Assembly (NCBI GenBank): GCA_039028895.1
Contig: JBCCHF010000061.1
Coordinates: 1-26,707 of the forward strand
Length of the DNA: 26,707 bases
Origin: JAHDCJ01 sp039028895
Lineage (GTDB): Bacteria > Bacteroidota > Bacteroidia > Chitinophagales > Saprospiraceae
Reading direction: 5' to 3'
Part shown: positions 1-7,816 of the stretch, one piece after another
Position numbering within the stretch: position 1 is the stretch's first letter
Layout: every line of letters starts with the position of its first letter
Position numbers and translations under genes: made by a program
Notes under the pieces: generated by a model
What the model was told of the DNA's origin: nothing
The model's database searches: none
What the model saw: the letters and a program-made list of their open reading frames with translations, nothing else

Positions 1-2
1 AA

Positions 3-893
3 CCGATAATTGCCTATTCTGAAAAGGAAAATTCGATTTTCCTTTTTGGAGGATTCTGCAGCATTACAAAAAGTCGGTTAAATGATCTTTGGAAATTTGA
101 TGGTCATAAATGGGTCAGCATATCTACTGATGAGGCACCAAGTCCACGAAGCGGTCATTCGATGATTTATGATAAAATAAACAATAGGCTTCTGGTTTTT
201 GGTGGTAAAAACGATAATAGTGAATTGATGAATGACCTTTGGTCATGGGATGGGAATAGCTGGAAATTGGAAAGTGAAGATGGCCCACCCCCAAGGCAGT
301 CGCATATAATGGTTTATAACACCAAAATCGGAGATGCCTTTTTGTTTGGAGGATCCAATATTGACAAAGAAGCCTTTAATGATACCTGGGTTTATAGAAA
401 TGAAACATGGGTCGAGCTAGAATCAGGAAATAGGCCTCCGGCCAGATTGCAACATACAATGTCCTATGACGAAGAGCGTGACAAAATAGTGCTGTTTGGA
501 GGTTTCACCAGAACGGATAACGGAAAACATATCTATGGTGATACATGGGAATGGGAAGCTCTTGATGGCTGGCAACAAAAAACCGATGAATTAAATATGG
601 CAAGAGATCATCATGCAATGGCCTACGATGCAAAAAATATGAAGACCATCTTATTCGGTGGTTATAATCAGAGCTACCTAGGTGACACATGGTCCTGGGA
701 TGGCGAACAGTGGGAGGAAATACAGGCTGATGGCCCCTCTGCCAGGGCCGGAAAGCCAGGGCTTGTCTTTAACAACCAAATTAAAAAATTAGTCCTGTTT
801 GGCGGATGGGACAAAAGCAATATGCCATTGATGGACTTTTGGCTGATCGATATAAATCAAAAAGAATGGAAAAAACTAAAGACTGACCTCTGA
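3..893 (+). CDS. Kelch-repeat beta-propeller protein, 5' end cut by window edge
   Basis: The frame is open from base 3, so the true start lies outside the window; about 296 residues are visible. The protein consists of about six kelch-type repeats of roughly 50 residues. Each has a hydrophobic strand ending in FGG (FLFGG, LVFGG, FLFGG, VLFGG, ILFGG, VLFGG), followed by a [ND]D-[LT]W motif and a W-x-x-[LI] strand, as in NDLWSWDG and GDTWSWDG. A six- or seven-bladed propeller is expected, because the missing N-terminus may supply a further blade. No C-terminal sorting domain or membrane segment follows the last blade. Kelch propellers bind proteins or carbohydrates, and no specific function can be given here. 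The family call is secure; cellular location is unknown because the N-terminus is absent. Confidence 0.9.
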   Translation, partial: PIIAYSEKENSIFLFGGFCSITKSRLNDLWKFDGHKWVSISTDEAPSPRSGHSMIYDKINNRLLVFGGKNDNSELMNDLWSWDGNSWKLESEDGPPPRQSHIMVYNTKIGDAFLFGGSNIDKEAFNDTWVYRNETWVELESGNRPPARLQHTMSYDEERDKIVLFGGFTRTDNGKHIYGDTWEWEALDGWQQKTDELNMARDHHAMAYDAKNMKTILFGGYNQSYLGDTWSWDGEQWEEIQADGPSARAGKPGLVFNNQIKKLVLFGGWDKSNMPLMDFWLIDINQKEWKKLKTDL

Positions 894-963
894 TATTTCG
901 GACCTTTAGGTTTACTAATTTTTTCATGTAGTTCAAACTGATGCGCATATAGTTAACCAAAAT

Positions 964-1938
964 ATGAAACCAACAACTCAACAATTCCTTGTAGACACAG
1001 GCGCTGAAGTCCCAATCGTTTGTGGCCCCATGTATCCTGGATCAAATCCCGAGTTAATTGCAGCTGTTTCAGCGGCAGGTGGATTTGGTGTAGTACAACC
1101 TGTCTCCCTGACCATGCTTTATGGTCATGATTTCAGAGAAGGTTTACAATTGATTAAAAAGTTGACAGATAAACCATTCGGCGTCAACTTCACCATCTTT
1201 GGAGGCGCTAATAAAAAGTATCATGAACTCATGGAAAAATGGATGGAAATTTCCATCGAAGAAGGCGTTAAATTCTTTTTAACCTCTTTGGGGAAACCCC
1301 ATTCAGTAGTCAAAAGAGCAAAAGAACATGACATTAAAGTCTACCATGATGTGCCTAATAAAAAAGTAGCATTAGCCATGCGGGATGCCGGAGTGGATGG
1401 TTTAAATTGTATCAATTGGAGAGGCGGCGGTCAAACCGGTATCCAGTCTGCAGAAAAGTTTATTGAGGAGTTGCACGACATTGATATTCCGCTAATTTGT
1501 GCAGGCGGTATTGGCAACGCTGAAGATTTCAAAAAAGCTCTGGAAATGGGATATGCTGGTGTTCAAATGGGTACCCGATTCCTAGCTACTCATGAGTGTC
1601 AGGTAACGAATAGTTACAAACAGGCCATTGTTGATGCGAAAGAAGAAGATATCGTTTGGACCAATAAAATAGCCGGCAATAACTCATCGATGATCAAGAC
1701 CGACGACATCATGAAAGGTGGATTGCGGACAGGACCGATCATCAGTTATATGCTAACCAAAAAGCGACTAAAAAAGTATGCCCGCATGTACCTGATGAGT
1801 CGTGGCCTAAAAAATTATAGTAAAACAACATTTGATGATGACGTGCAATATTGGCAGGCAGGGAAAGGTGTTGATAATATTAAATCAATAGAATCTGTAG
1901 CTGATGTGGTGAAAGCGTTTGCTGATGTAAGCATTTAA
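964..1938 (+). CDS. NPD-family FMN flavoprotein (nitronate monooxygenase-like, atypical active site)
   Basis: This 324-residue TIM-barrel flavoprotein belongs to the 2-nitropropane dioxygenase/FabK family. Family marks are the N-terminal PIVCGPMYPGSNPELIAAVS segment (17-36), the phosphate-binding AGGIG (180-184) and GVQMGTRFLAT (199-209). Classical nitronate monooxygenases and FabK carry an EAGGHxG-type loop whose histidine is catalytic. The matching loop here reads RGGGQTG (153-159), so glutamine appears to sit at the histidine position. It may therefore be a different oxidoreductase of the superfamily rather than a true nitronate monooxygenase. It starts a probable three-gene unit: the acyl-CoA dehydrogenase begins 33 bases downstream, which points to acyl-CoA or unsaturated-lipid chemistry. 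The start at 964 gives the usual family N-terminus. The family call is firm; the substrate is unknown. Confidence 0.85.
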   Translation: MKPTTQQFLVDTGAEVPIVCGPMYPGSNPELIAAVSAAGGFGVVQPVSLTMLYGHDFREGLQLIKKLTDKPFGVNFTIFGGANKKYHELMEKWMEISIEEGVKFFLTSLGKPHSVVKRAKEHDIKVYHDVPNKKVALAMRDAGVDGLNCINWRGGGQTGIQSAEKFIEELHDIDIPLICAGGIGNAEDFKKALEMGYAGVQMGTRFLATHECQVTNSYKQAIVDAKEEDIVWTNKIAGNNSSMIKTDDIMKGGLRTGPIISYMLTKKRLKKYARMYLMSRGLKNYSKTTFDDDVQYWQAGKGVDNIKSIESVADVVKAFADVSI

Positions 1939-1971
1939 TCCAATTGCAGAAACGATTTATAAGAAGTTAAA

Positions 1972-3129
1972 ATGAGTCAACTATTTTTTACTGAAGAACA
2001 CGAATTATTCAGAACCACCCTTCAGGATTTTTTCAAAGCAGAAGTCATTCCTTATATCAACGAATGGGAGACACAACGAAAAGTAGACCGAAGCCTATTA
2101 AAGAAAATGGGGGAAATGGGATTCCTGGGATTAGAAGTAGAAGAAAAGTATGGCGGCATGGGCCTTGATTTCATGTACTCGGCCATCCTTTGTGAAGAAA
2201 TGGGGAAAGTTGGCGCCTTTGGCTTTAACACTGTCGTGGCCTCACATGTATACCTGGGGATGAACTACTTGGTACATGCTGGCTCGCCATATATCAAAGA
2301 AAAATATCTCGCTCCCAGTGTAGCGGGCGAACTTATAGGTTCATTATCCATGACAGAACCATTTGCTGGCTCTGATTTGAAGGCCATCCGCACAATTGCC
2401 AACCTGGAAGGTGATTATTACATAGTTAATGGCTCCAAAACCTTTATTTCCAATGGTTATTATGGCGACTACACGGTAGCTGCTGTGAAAACAGGGAAAG
2501 GGATGTCAATGTTGGTTATCGATCTCGATGCTGAAGGGGTTTCCAGATCCAAACTTGAAAAAGTGGGTATTCGTTGTTCTGATACTGCCGAATTGGCTTT
2601 TGATAATGTCCGAGTGCCCAAAGAAAACCTTCTGGGAGATGAAGGCATGGGGTTTTATTATATGATGGAAAGCCTCCAGGTCGAAAGACTAACCGGTGCC
2701 CTGGGGGGCATTGGATTAATGGAATATGTCCTCGAGATCACCCTTCAATACATGTCGGAAAGAGCGGCTTTTGGGAAAACCATCAATCAATTCCAGGCAT
2801 TGAGACATCAGATTGCAGAAATGGCGACAGAATTTGAAGCTTACAAGGCATTTACTTATCAATCAAGTTATCGGCTTTCAAAAGGTGAAAATGTAGTTAA
2901 AGAATGCTCAATGCTTAAATTGAGAGTCAGTGATCTGCTAAACGAAATGGTGTACAAATGCCTTCAGATGTTTGGTGGCTATGGTTTTATGGAAGAATAC
3001 CCAATTGGTCGGATATATCGCGATGTCAGGATAATCCCGATTTATGGCGGCACTTCAGAAATCATGAAGGAAATTATCGCCAAAATGGTTATTGACAAGG
3101 TAGACTATAAGCCTGTTTATAAAAAGTAA
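1972..3129 (+). CDS. Acyl-CoA dehydrogenase, long-chain-type active site
   Basis: A 385-residue, full-length FAD-dependent acyl-CoA dehydrogenase that would form the alpha,beta double bond of acyl-CoA and pass electrons to ETF. The N-terminal helical domain is followed by the beta-domain signature LSMTEPFAGSD (125-135) and KTFISNG (156-162). The C-terminal domain has SERAAFGKTINQFQALRHQI (262-281) and GGYGFMEEYPIGRIYRD (335-351). The usual YEGT catalytic glutamate near the C-terminus is replaced by YGGT (358-361). A glutamate in QVERL (E238) occupies the helix-G position used as base by long-chain acyl-CoA and isovaleryl-CoA dehydrogenases. The YGGTSEIMKE ending also resembles long-chain enzymes. 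It probably shares a transcript with the NPD gene upstream and the thioesterase downstream. Acyl-CoA preference (long or branched) is inferred only from the position of the base. Confidence 0.92.
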   Translation: MSQLFFTEEHELFRTTLQDFFKAEVIPYINEWETQRKVDRSLLKKMGEMGFLGLEVEEKYGGMGLDFMYSAILCEEMGKVGAFGFNTVVASHVYLGMNYLVHAGSPYIKEKYLAPSVAGELIGSLSMTEPFAGSDLKAIRTIANLEGDYYIVNGSKTFISNGYYGDYTVAAVKTGKGMSMLVIDLDAEGVSRSKLEKVGIRCSDTAELAFDNVRVPKENLLGDEGMGFYYMMESLQVERLTGALGGIGLMEYVLEITLQYMSERAAFGKTINQFQALRHQIAEMATEFEAYKAFTYQSSYRLSKGENVVKECSMLKLRVSDLLNEMVYKCLQMFGGYGFMEEYPIGRIYRDVRIIPIYGGTSEIMKEIIAKMVIDKVDYKPVYKK

Positions 3130-3157
3130 AAGGATAGCATTGCAAAAAGAAGAAAAA

Positions 3158-3601
3158 ATGACAGAAGACTTTCTCTATTTATTACGTGTCCGCTATTCTG
3201 AATGCGACAGCCAGCAAATCGTATTCAATGCCAAGTACGTAGAATACATTGACGTTGCCAGTATGGAATACTTCCGAAAAGTATTCGGCGACTATAAAAA
3301 CCTGCTTAAAAAAGGAGTAGACATATCGGTTGTCAATGTAAATGTAAGTTGGAAGTCCCCTGCGACATATGATGATATTATTGCGATGACTTTTAAGCTG
3401 AAAAAGATAGGGAATACCTCTATAACCTATTCCATTGGCTTTTCAAACTTTAAAACTAAAGAAGAAGTGGCCATCGGCGAAATCACCTATGTCATGGTTA
3501 GTATACAAGAATTTCAGAAAACAGCTATTCCGACTGAGATAAGAGAACAATTGGAAACTGGTGCGACGGGTGTGGTTAATCACGCTGGTATTAAAATCTG
3601 A
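3158..3601 (+). CDS. Acyl-CoA thioesterase, 4HBT hotdog family
   Basis: A 147-residue hotdog-fold thioesterase that would hydrolyse acyl-CoA to free acid and CoA. The signature RYSECDSQQIVFNAKYVEY (12-30) matches the 4-hydroxybenzoyl-CoA thioesterase motif, with D17 as the expected catalytic aspartate. It is followed by the long central helix and the VSWKSPATYDD strand segment. An in-frame TTG at 3140, with AGGA five bases before it, would add six residues (MQKEEK). The ATG at 3158 is preferred because the family motif starts right after it, but this is not certain. It lies close behind the acyl-CoA dehydrogenase (28 or fewer bases) and ends only six bases from the end of the opposing enoyl-CoA hydratase/isomerase gene. 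It may recycle CoA or release a product acid. The substrate is unknown. Confidence 0.85.
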   Translation: MTEDFLYLLRVRYSECDSQQIVFNAKYVEYIDVASMEYFRKVFGDYKNLLKKGVDISVVNVNVSWKSPATYDDIIAMTFKLKKIGNTSITYSIGFSNFKTKEEVAIGEITYVMVSIQEFQKTAIPTEIREQLETGATGVVNHAGIKI

Positions 3602-3607
3602 CGACGG

Positions 3608-4396
3608 CTACTCACCTTTATAAACTGGCTTGCGTTTCTCAAAAAAACTACTAATCGCTTCCTGAAAATCGTGGGTCATTAACAATCGTTCCTGTGCCTC
3701 AATTTCAAGATCCTGCCCTGCCCTCTCCAGAAACTGTGCTTCGTTGATAATCTGCTTGCATACCCCAACCGCGAGCGGCGGCAATTCCAAAAATAGATTG
3801 GCAAATTCGATTGCCTGAGAGCGGAGTTGGTCATTTGGTACTACTTTATTGACTAATCCAATTTGAAAAGCTCTTTCTGCATGAACCTTGGTTCCCAACA
3901 TCACCATTTCTTTCGTGTGTGGAATCCCTATAGTTCGAATGATGCGTTGTGTTCCCATGATGACGCCTATACTTCTCTTGACTTCTGGTAATTCGAAGAA
4001 TACGTTCTGGGCAGCAATTCTGAAATCACAACATACGGCCAGAATCATCCCCCCTCCTATTACCGGACCATTCAGGGCAGCAATTGTCGGTTTTCGAATG
4101 GCTTCAAAAGCATCAATAAACTCCTGGTATTTCCTTAGGTTCTCCCTGTAGATTTCTGATTTCTGACCAACAAGACTACCAATTAAACTCACATCAACCC
4201 CGGCAGAAAAACAACCGCCATTGGCCTGGAGAATAATTACCCAAACTTTGGGATCATCAGCCAATAGTTGTGAAATAGTTCCCAGTTCCGAAAGTGTGAT
4301 CTGGTCCAATCTATTTTTTTCAATCGGCCGATCAAGGGTCAGGAAGGCAATATGGTCTTTGATTTCTAATTGCCAATGCTGGAATTCGTTTTTCAT
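3608..4396 (-). CDS. Enoyl-CoA hydratase/isomerase family protein (one catalytic Glu missing)
   Basis: A 262-residue crotonase-fold protein. The oxyanion-hole segments are clear: CFSAGVDVS (62-70) and ALNGPVIGGGM (107-117). Typical hydratases use two glutamates, one in a GGGCELA-type segment and one in QPE. Here the first is isoleucine (GGGMILA, I118) and the second is kept (ELPE, E138). A single glutamate at this place is typical of delta3,delta2-enoyl-CoA isomerases and some other crotonase members, so isomerase-like or other chemistry is more likely than plain hydration. It starts 20 bases after the P450 stop codon and is probably co-transcribed with it. Together with the acyl-CoA dehydrogenase and thioesterases across the convergent junction it suggests degradation or remodelling of an unsaturated acyl-CoA. 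Confidence 0.88.
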   Translation of the reverse strand: MKNEFQHWQLEIKDHIAFLTLDRPIEKNRLDQITLSELGTISQLLADDPKVWVIILQANGGCFSAGVDVSLIGSLVGQKSEIYRENLRKYQEFIDAFEAIRKPTIAALNGPVIGGGMILAVCCDFRIAAQNVFFELPEVKRSIGVIMGTQRIIRTIGIPHTKEMVMLGTKVHAERAFQIGLVNKVVPNDQLRSQAIEFANLFLELPPLAVGVCKQIINEAQFLERAGQDLEIEAQERLLMTHDFQEAISSFFEKRKPVYKGE

Positions 4397-4416
4397 GAAT
4401 TTTAGTTTTTGCGGCT

Positions 4417-5772
4417 TTATCTTAACTGTCGTCTGCGTTTCAAAACCAATTTAAAATGTTTGCCAAGTGACGGCGTTGGGCTGATCCGCTCTTTGTATTT
4501 TTTTGTTTGACTTAATGTCTCAAACTCATAATTAAACAAAATAGCCCCTAGTGCCAAGACCATCAAAGTCATGGACATTCCGGCACCAAGGCAGGTATGT
4601 GGGCCACGGCCGAATGGAGCAAAAACATCTCGTTTTAGATGTTCATTTCTTGGTGCACGAAACCGATCAATGTCAAATGCTGATGGATTTTTAAAATAAG
4701 CTTCATTAAAATGAGGGGCAGAAGTGAGGATAACAATATCAGTGCCTTTTGAGATATCGAATCCTTCAAAATTAAAACTCTTTACAGCGGTCCTCACCAT
4801 ACCAAATGCTGATGGGTGTAAACGCATAGTTTCCAATACGGTCGAAGTCACAAGTTCCATCTCTTTGATTTGCTTAAGATCAGGTATCCCATAGCTAAAA
4901 ACAGCATTAACTTCTTTTTTAACCCGACTCAATAAGTCAGGATGCCTATGCAATTCAAATAAAGCGTAGTTCAGCGTCTGCCCCATAGTGTCAATGCCGG
5001 CAAAAAACGGAAGGATAGCCGAAAACCGTAAATCGCCATGAGCGAACAAATGTGGACATTCTTGGGCAGCTTCAAATACGGTATCCACGTAATTGTGTAT
5101 TGACCTTCTACCTTCAATCTTTTCATTGATCACCCCTTCAGCAAATGCCATAGTCAATGCCCTAGCTTTTCTAAATCTTGGGCCTTTAAACTTAAGTAAC
5201 CAGGCAGGAAAACGGTTGAGGCTAAAATGGTTAGTCGTTTCATTTAAGTAATAGAGGAACTCCTCAAGCTCTTTATTATCAGGAACTTTTCCGGTCATCA
5301 CACAACCAATCATTTTTGATGACAATTGTAACACCGGATTTACCACCTCGAATGCGACTCCAGGGTCCATTTTCCGAAAAGTTTCAACACATAATTCGTT
5401 AATCTCCTCAATATGGGGTTCAACAGCAAGTTTCGAAAAATTAAAATTGAACTTTTTCCTGAGTTTTCTATGATCTTCACCGTCTAGGCCGATCAAAAAA
5501 TTTTCAGCCTCTATTTCTTTAAGCATCCCTTTCCAGAATCTTCCGGATTGGAAAAAATGTCGACCCTGAGCGTTAACAAACCTGTTGGCAGCTGGTCCCG
5601 CCATGATTAAATAATCAATGTGAAATGCTTTCAACCGAAATACCGGACCAAGACGACGGTATTGGGACATTAAAAAATCCCTGGGATCTGCTCCGAAAAT
5701 TCTGAAAGCGCTACCTACTAATGGAAGGCCAGGAACAATGGGTGGTGAATCGGCACTATGGGTTTTCGACAT
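4417..5772 (-). CDS. Cytochrome P450 monooxygenase
   Basis: A 451-residue soluble bacterial P450 (haem-thiolate monooxygenase). It has a proline-rich N-terminus (PPIVPGLPLVG, 10-20) without a membrane anchor, the I-helix oxygen-activation motif AGIDT (258-262), the K-helix ExxR (E314-R317, ETMR) and the haem-binding loop FGRGPHTCLG (387-396) with the ligand C394. All invariant residues are present, so it should be active. No ferredoxin or ferredoxin reductase is encoded in the window, so electron partners must come from elsewhere. It is followed 20 bases later by the enoyl-CoA hydratase/isomerase gene on the same strand. About 200 bases separate it from the thioesterase upstream. The surrounding acyl-CoA genes suggest a fatty-acyl, terpenoid or steroid-like substrate, but the sequence alone does not decide this. 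Confidence 0.95.
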   Translation of the reverse strand: MSKTHSADSPPIVPGLPLVGSAFRIFGADPRDFLMSQYRRLGPVFRLKAFHIDYLIMAGPAANRFVNAQGRHFFQSGRFWKGMLKEIEAENFLIGLDGEDHRKLRKKFNFNFSKLAVEPHIEEINELCVETFRKMDPGVAFEVVNPVLQLSSKMIGCVMTGKVPDNKELEEFLYYLNETTNHFSLNRFPAWLLKFKGPRFRKARALTMAFAEGVINEKIEGRRSIHNYVDTVFEAAQECPHLFAHGDLRFSAILPFFAGIDTMGQTLNYALFELHRHPDLLSRVKKEVNAVFSYGIPDLKQIKEMELVTSTVLETMRLHPSAFGMVRTAVKSFNFEGFDISKGTDIVILTSAPHFNEAYFKNPSAFDIDRFRAPRNEHLKRDVFAPFGRGPHTCLGAGMSMTLMVLALGAILFNYEFETLSQTKKYKERISPTPSLGKHFKLVLKRRRQLR

Positions 5773-5971
5773 AACTGAAAAATAATAGAATCGCCTGCCT
5801 TGCTGGTTGAAAATGTTGTATCTCGTTTCTTCATTAAGTCTACTGTCATGAAAAAATCCGGATTGTCATTTTTATAAAACGGATTGATGGTCGTAAGGAA
5901 GTGGCCATCCATGGACCATGTGCAATGCCTGTTTGGGGCGAGGTATTTTTTGATTTACAATAAGTTAAACC

Positions 5972-6406
5972 TCATTTTTGAAAATTCATATTCTTCCAAA
6001 TAGCCTCTACCCAGTGCTCCGGCAAAGGGACTTTTTTCAATTCAGAATAGTTGTAAGGAATGATATGCTGTTTCGAAATAGCAGCCAGGCGGTTATGTTT
6101 TTCAGAAAAAACTGCTGACTCAAGGATTACCCGGTCTTCTAATAATTCGAAGGCTCTAATGCCAACAATAGCTTTATCAGGATAAGTTATTGGAAAGATA
6201 TACTTACAATCCTGCCAACCAAGAATGGGAGCTATATTCCCAGGTTTAAATGCAGTGGCAATGCCTACTTCCTCGAAAAAACGGATCCTGGAAGATTCGG
6301 CCCATCGCAAATAGATCAGGTTGTTGACATGATCAGCTGCATCCATATCGCCCCAATGCACCGGAAACTCAACAAAAACCTTAAAATCGTCTAGTGTAAG
6401 CCTCAT
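5972..6406 (-). CDS. Acyl-CoA thioesterase, 4HBT hotdog family (second copy)
   Basis: A 144-residue hotdog thioesterase. The motif HWGDMDAADHVNNLIYLRW (17-35) matches the DxD-x-x-HVNN signature of bacterial acyl-CoA thioesterases, with D22 in the place of the catalytic aspartate. It is a different branch from the thioesterase at 3158-3601, which has SECDSQQIVF instead, so the two are not a recent duplication. It lies 95 bases downstream of the TolC-like gene and about 200 bases before the P450 gene, all on the minus strand. It could be read with either neighbour or have its own promoter; no clear TAnnTTTG motif was found in front of it. It would act in the cytoplasm; the substrate is unknown. 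Confidence 0.88.
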   Translation of the reverse strand: MRLTLDDFKVFVEFPVHWGDMDAADHVNNLIYLRWAESSRIRFFEEVGIATAFKPGNIAPILGWQDCKYIFPITYPDKAIVGIRAFELLEDRVILESAVFSEKHNRLAAISKQHIIPYNYSELKKVPLPEHWVEAIWKNMNFQK

Positions 6407-6501
6407 AACTCTATTTTTTCAGTAACAAATTACTAAAATCCCGCCGACCACACTTTTACAGTTTGAATTTTGCGGTTTTACTGTAGTGCAGTTTAACCAC
6501 C

Positions 6502-7815
6502 CTACTCCACTAAAGTACCACTCAACCAAAGCAATTCCATCTCGGCCAGCTTCGCCTGGTAGCGGGCATTAGCTATTCGGGTACGGGCATTAGCCAGATT
6601 AAATTGTGCTTCCCGAAACTGGGTTGAGTTGATTTGACCAACGTTAAGAGCCTCCTGAGAGCGTTCGAAGTTGAGCTCTGCACTCTTGATGTTCGACTCT
6701 TCTATACGTAGCACGTAAAGGCTGTTTTCGTAACTGGCAAATGCGTTTTCGACATCGCGGGATAACGACTCTTTGGTTTGCTGAAGCTGAAGTTGACTCG
6801 AGTTAATAGCAACCTCTGCATTTTGTCTCTGGATCTTACGACGCTTACCATCAAAAATATTGTATGAAAGGGTTAAACCACCAGTCAGGGTTCCTGAAGA
6901 ATTGCGTTGCGTTCCTTGTGCCTTATTTTGTGAAGTAAATCCCCGATATGAAATCGACGTCCCAATAAGTGGATAATTACCAGCTTTTGAAGATTTTAGA
7001 TCCAGTTCGGCTAAAGCCAAAGAGCGCTGGGCCAAAACGACTTGCTGGTTATTGTCCAGTGCTTTTTGCCTGAGGTCATCCACTTCCATTTCCGGAAGGA
7101 AATCAACACCCTTATCAATTAGGAACTCGGTTTCTACAGAACGATTCATCAGTAAATTGAGGTCTCTTTTTGCGTTACTCAAATCTAGCTCAGCTCTGAC
7201 AAGACTGACACTATCACTGTTGAGGTCAACCTCCGCATTGAGCACGGCCAATTTGTTGACAGCGGCAAATTCAAAACGGGTCTCTGCCCTGTTTAGCCGA
7301 TCATTCGAAATCGCTACCAACTCCTGATTGATATCATAGCCTTCGCGCAATTGCGCTGCGAAATAATAAGCATTGATCACCTGGATGATGGTATTTTCGA
7401 TCGTCTGTTTGAGTTGCGCCTCAGACAGGTCTTTGTTGGCTTTCAGTTTTTCAAAATTAGTAACCCTTGCCCAGCCGTCAAAAATGGTGTAAGAAGCAGT
7501 TATCGCCGCGCTTATATCATTTGAAGGCTCAAAACTATAGGTCAAATCAGGTCTTGGAAAAGCATCGGTAAATGAAGCTTTCCCACTGGCCAGATTATAA
7601 TTCGCTCCTCCGGACAGGGTGATATCTGGCAATAATCCAGCATTGCCTTTTGTGGCAGCATTTTCGGTAATCGTTACATCATTTCGTGCAATCTGGATAC
7701 CCAGGTTATTTTCGAGTGTAATATCAATTGCTTCCTCAAGGGTCAGTAAGGGCTGGGCAAAACCAGGTATTGTTACAAAGAGGAACAGTAATATCTGAAA
7801 AGGTTTGATAGTCAT
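6502..7815 (-). CDS. TolC-like outer-membrane efflux channel
   Basis: A 437-residue outer-membrane efflux protein with an N-terminal signal peptide (MTIKPFQILLFLFVTIPGFA, 1-20). It has the OEP-family start LTLEEAIDITLENNLGIQIA and two internally similar halves rich in heptad-like helices (for example residues 180-215 and 345-425), with beta-strand segments SLSGGANYNL-like and GTSISYRG-like between them. It would form the trimeric exit duct of the pump encoded upstream. Its ATG begins one base after the TAA of the RND gene, so translation is almost certainly coupled. It is the last gene of the marR-MFP-RND-TolC order and is about normal length for Bacteroidota homologues. No lipobox cysteine was seen after the signal peptide. 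Confidence 0.93.
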   Translation of the reverse strand: MTIKPFQILLFLFVTIPGFAQPLLTLEEAIDITLENNLGIQIARNDVTITENAATKGNAGLLPDITLSGGANYNLASGKASFTDAFPRPDLTYSFEPSNDISAAITASYTIFDGWARVTNFEKLKANKDLSEAQLKQTIENTIIQVINAYYFAAQLREGYDINQELVAISNDRLNRAETRFEFAAVNKLAVLNAEVDLNSDSVSLVRAELDLSNAKRDLNLLMNRSVETEFLIDKGVDFLPEMEVDDLRQKALDNNQQVVLAQRSLALAELDLKSSKAGNYPLIGTSISYRGFTSQNKAQGTQRNSSGTLTGGLTLSYNIFDGKRRKIQRQNAEVAINSSQLQLQQTKESLSRDVENAFASYENSLYVLRIEESNIKSAELNFERSQEALNVGQINSTQFREAQFNLANARTRIANARYQAKLAEMELLWLSGTLVE

Positions 7816-7816
7816 T

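Noticed and set aside
5718..5912. A 64-codon minus-strand ORF in front of the P450 gene, with protein-like composition in its first part.
   Set aside because: It overlaps the P450 start in another frame, its last 18 codons are the P450 5' end, no domain is recognised and a stop lies shortly upstream. It may be chance or a remnant; support is too weak to list.
6461..6492. ACAGT/ACTGT inverted repeat between the TolC-like and thioesterase genes as a terminator.
   Set aside because: Only five base pairs with a 17-base loop and no T run on the minus strand.
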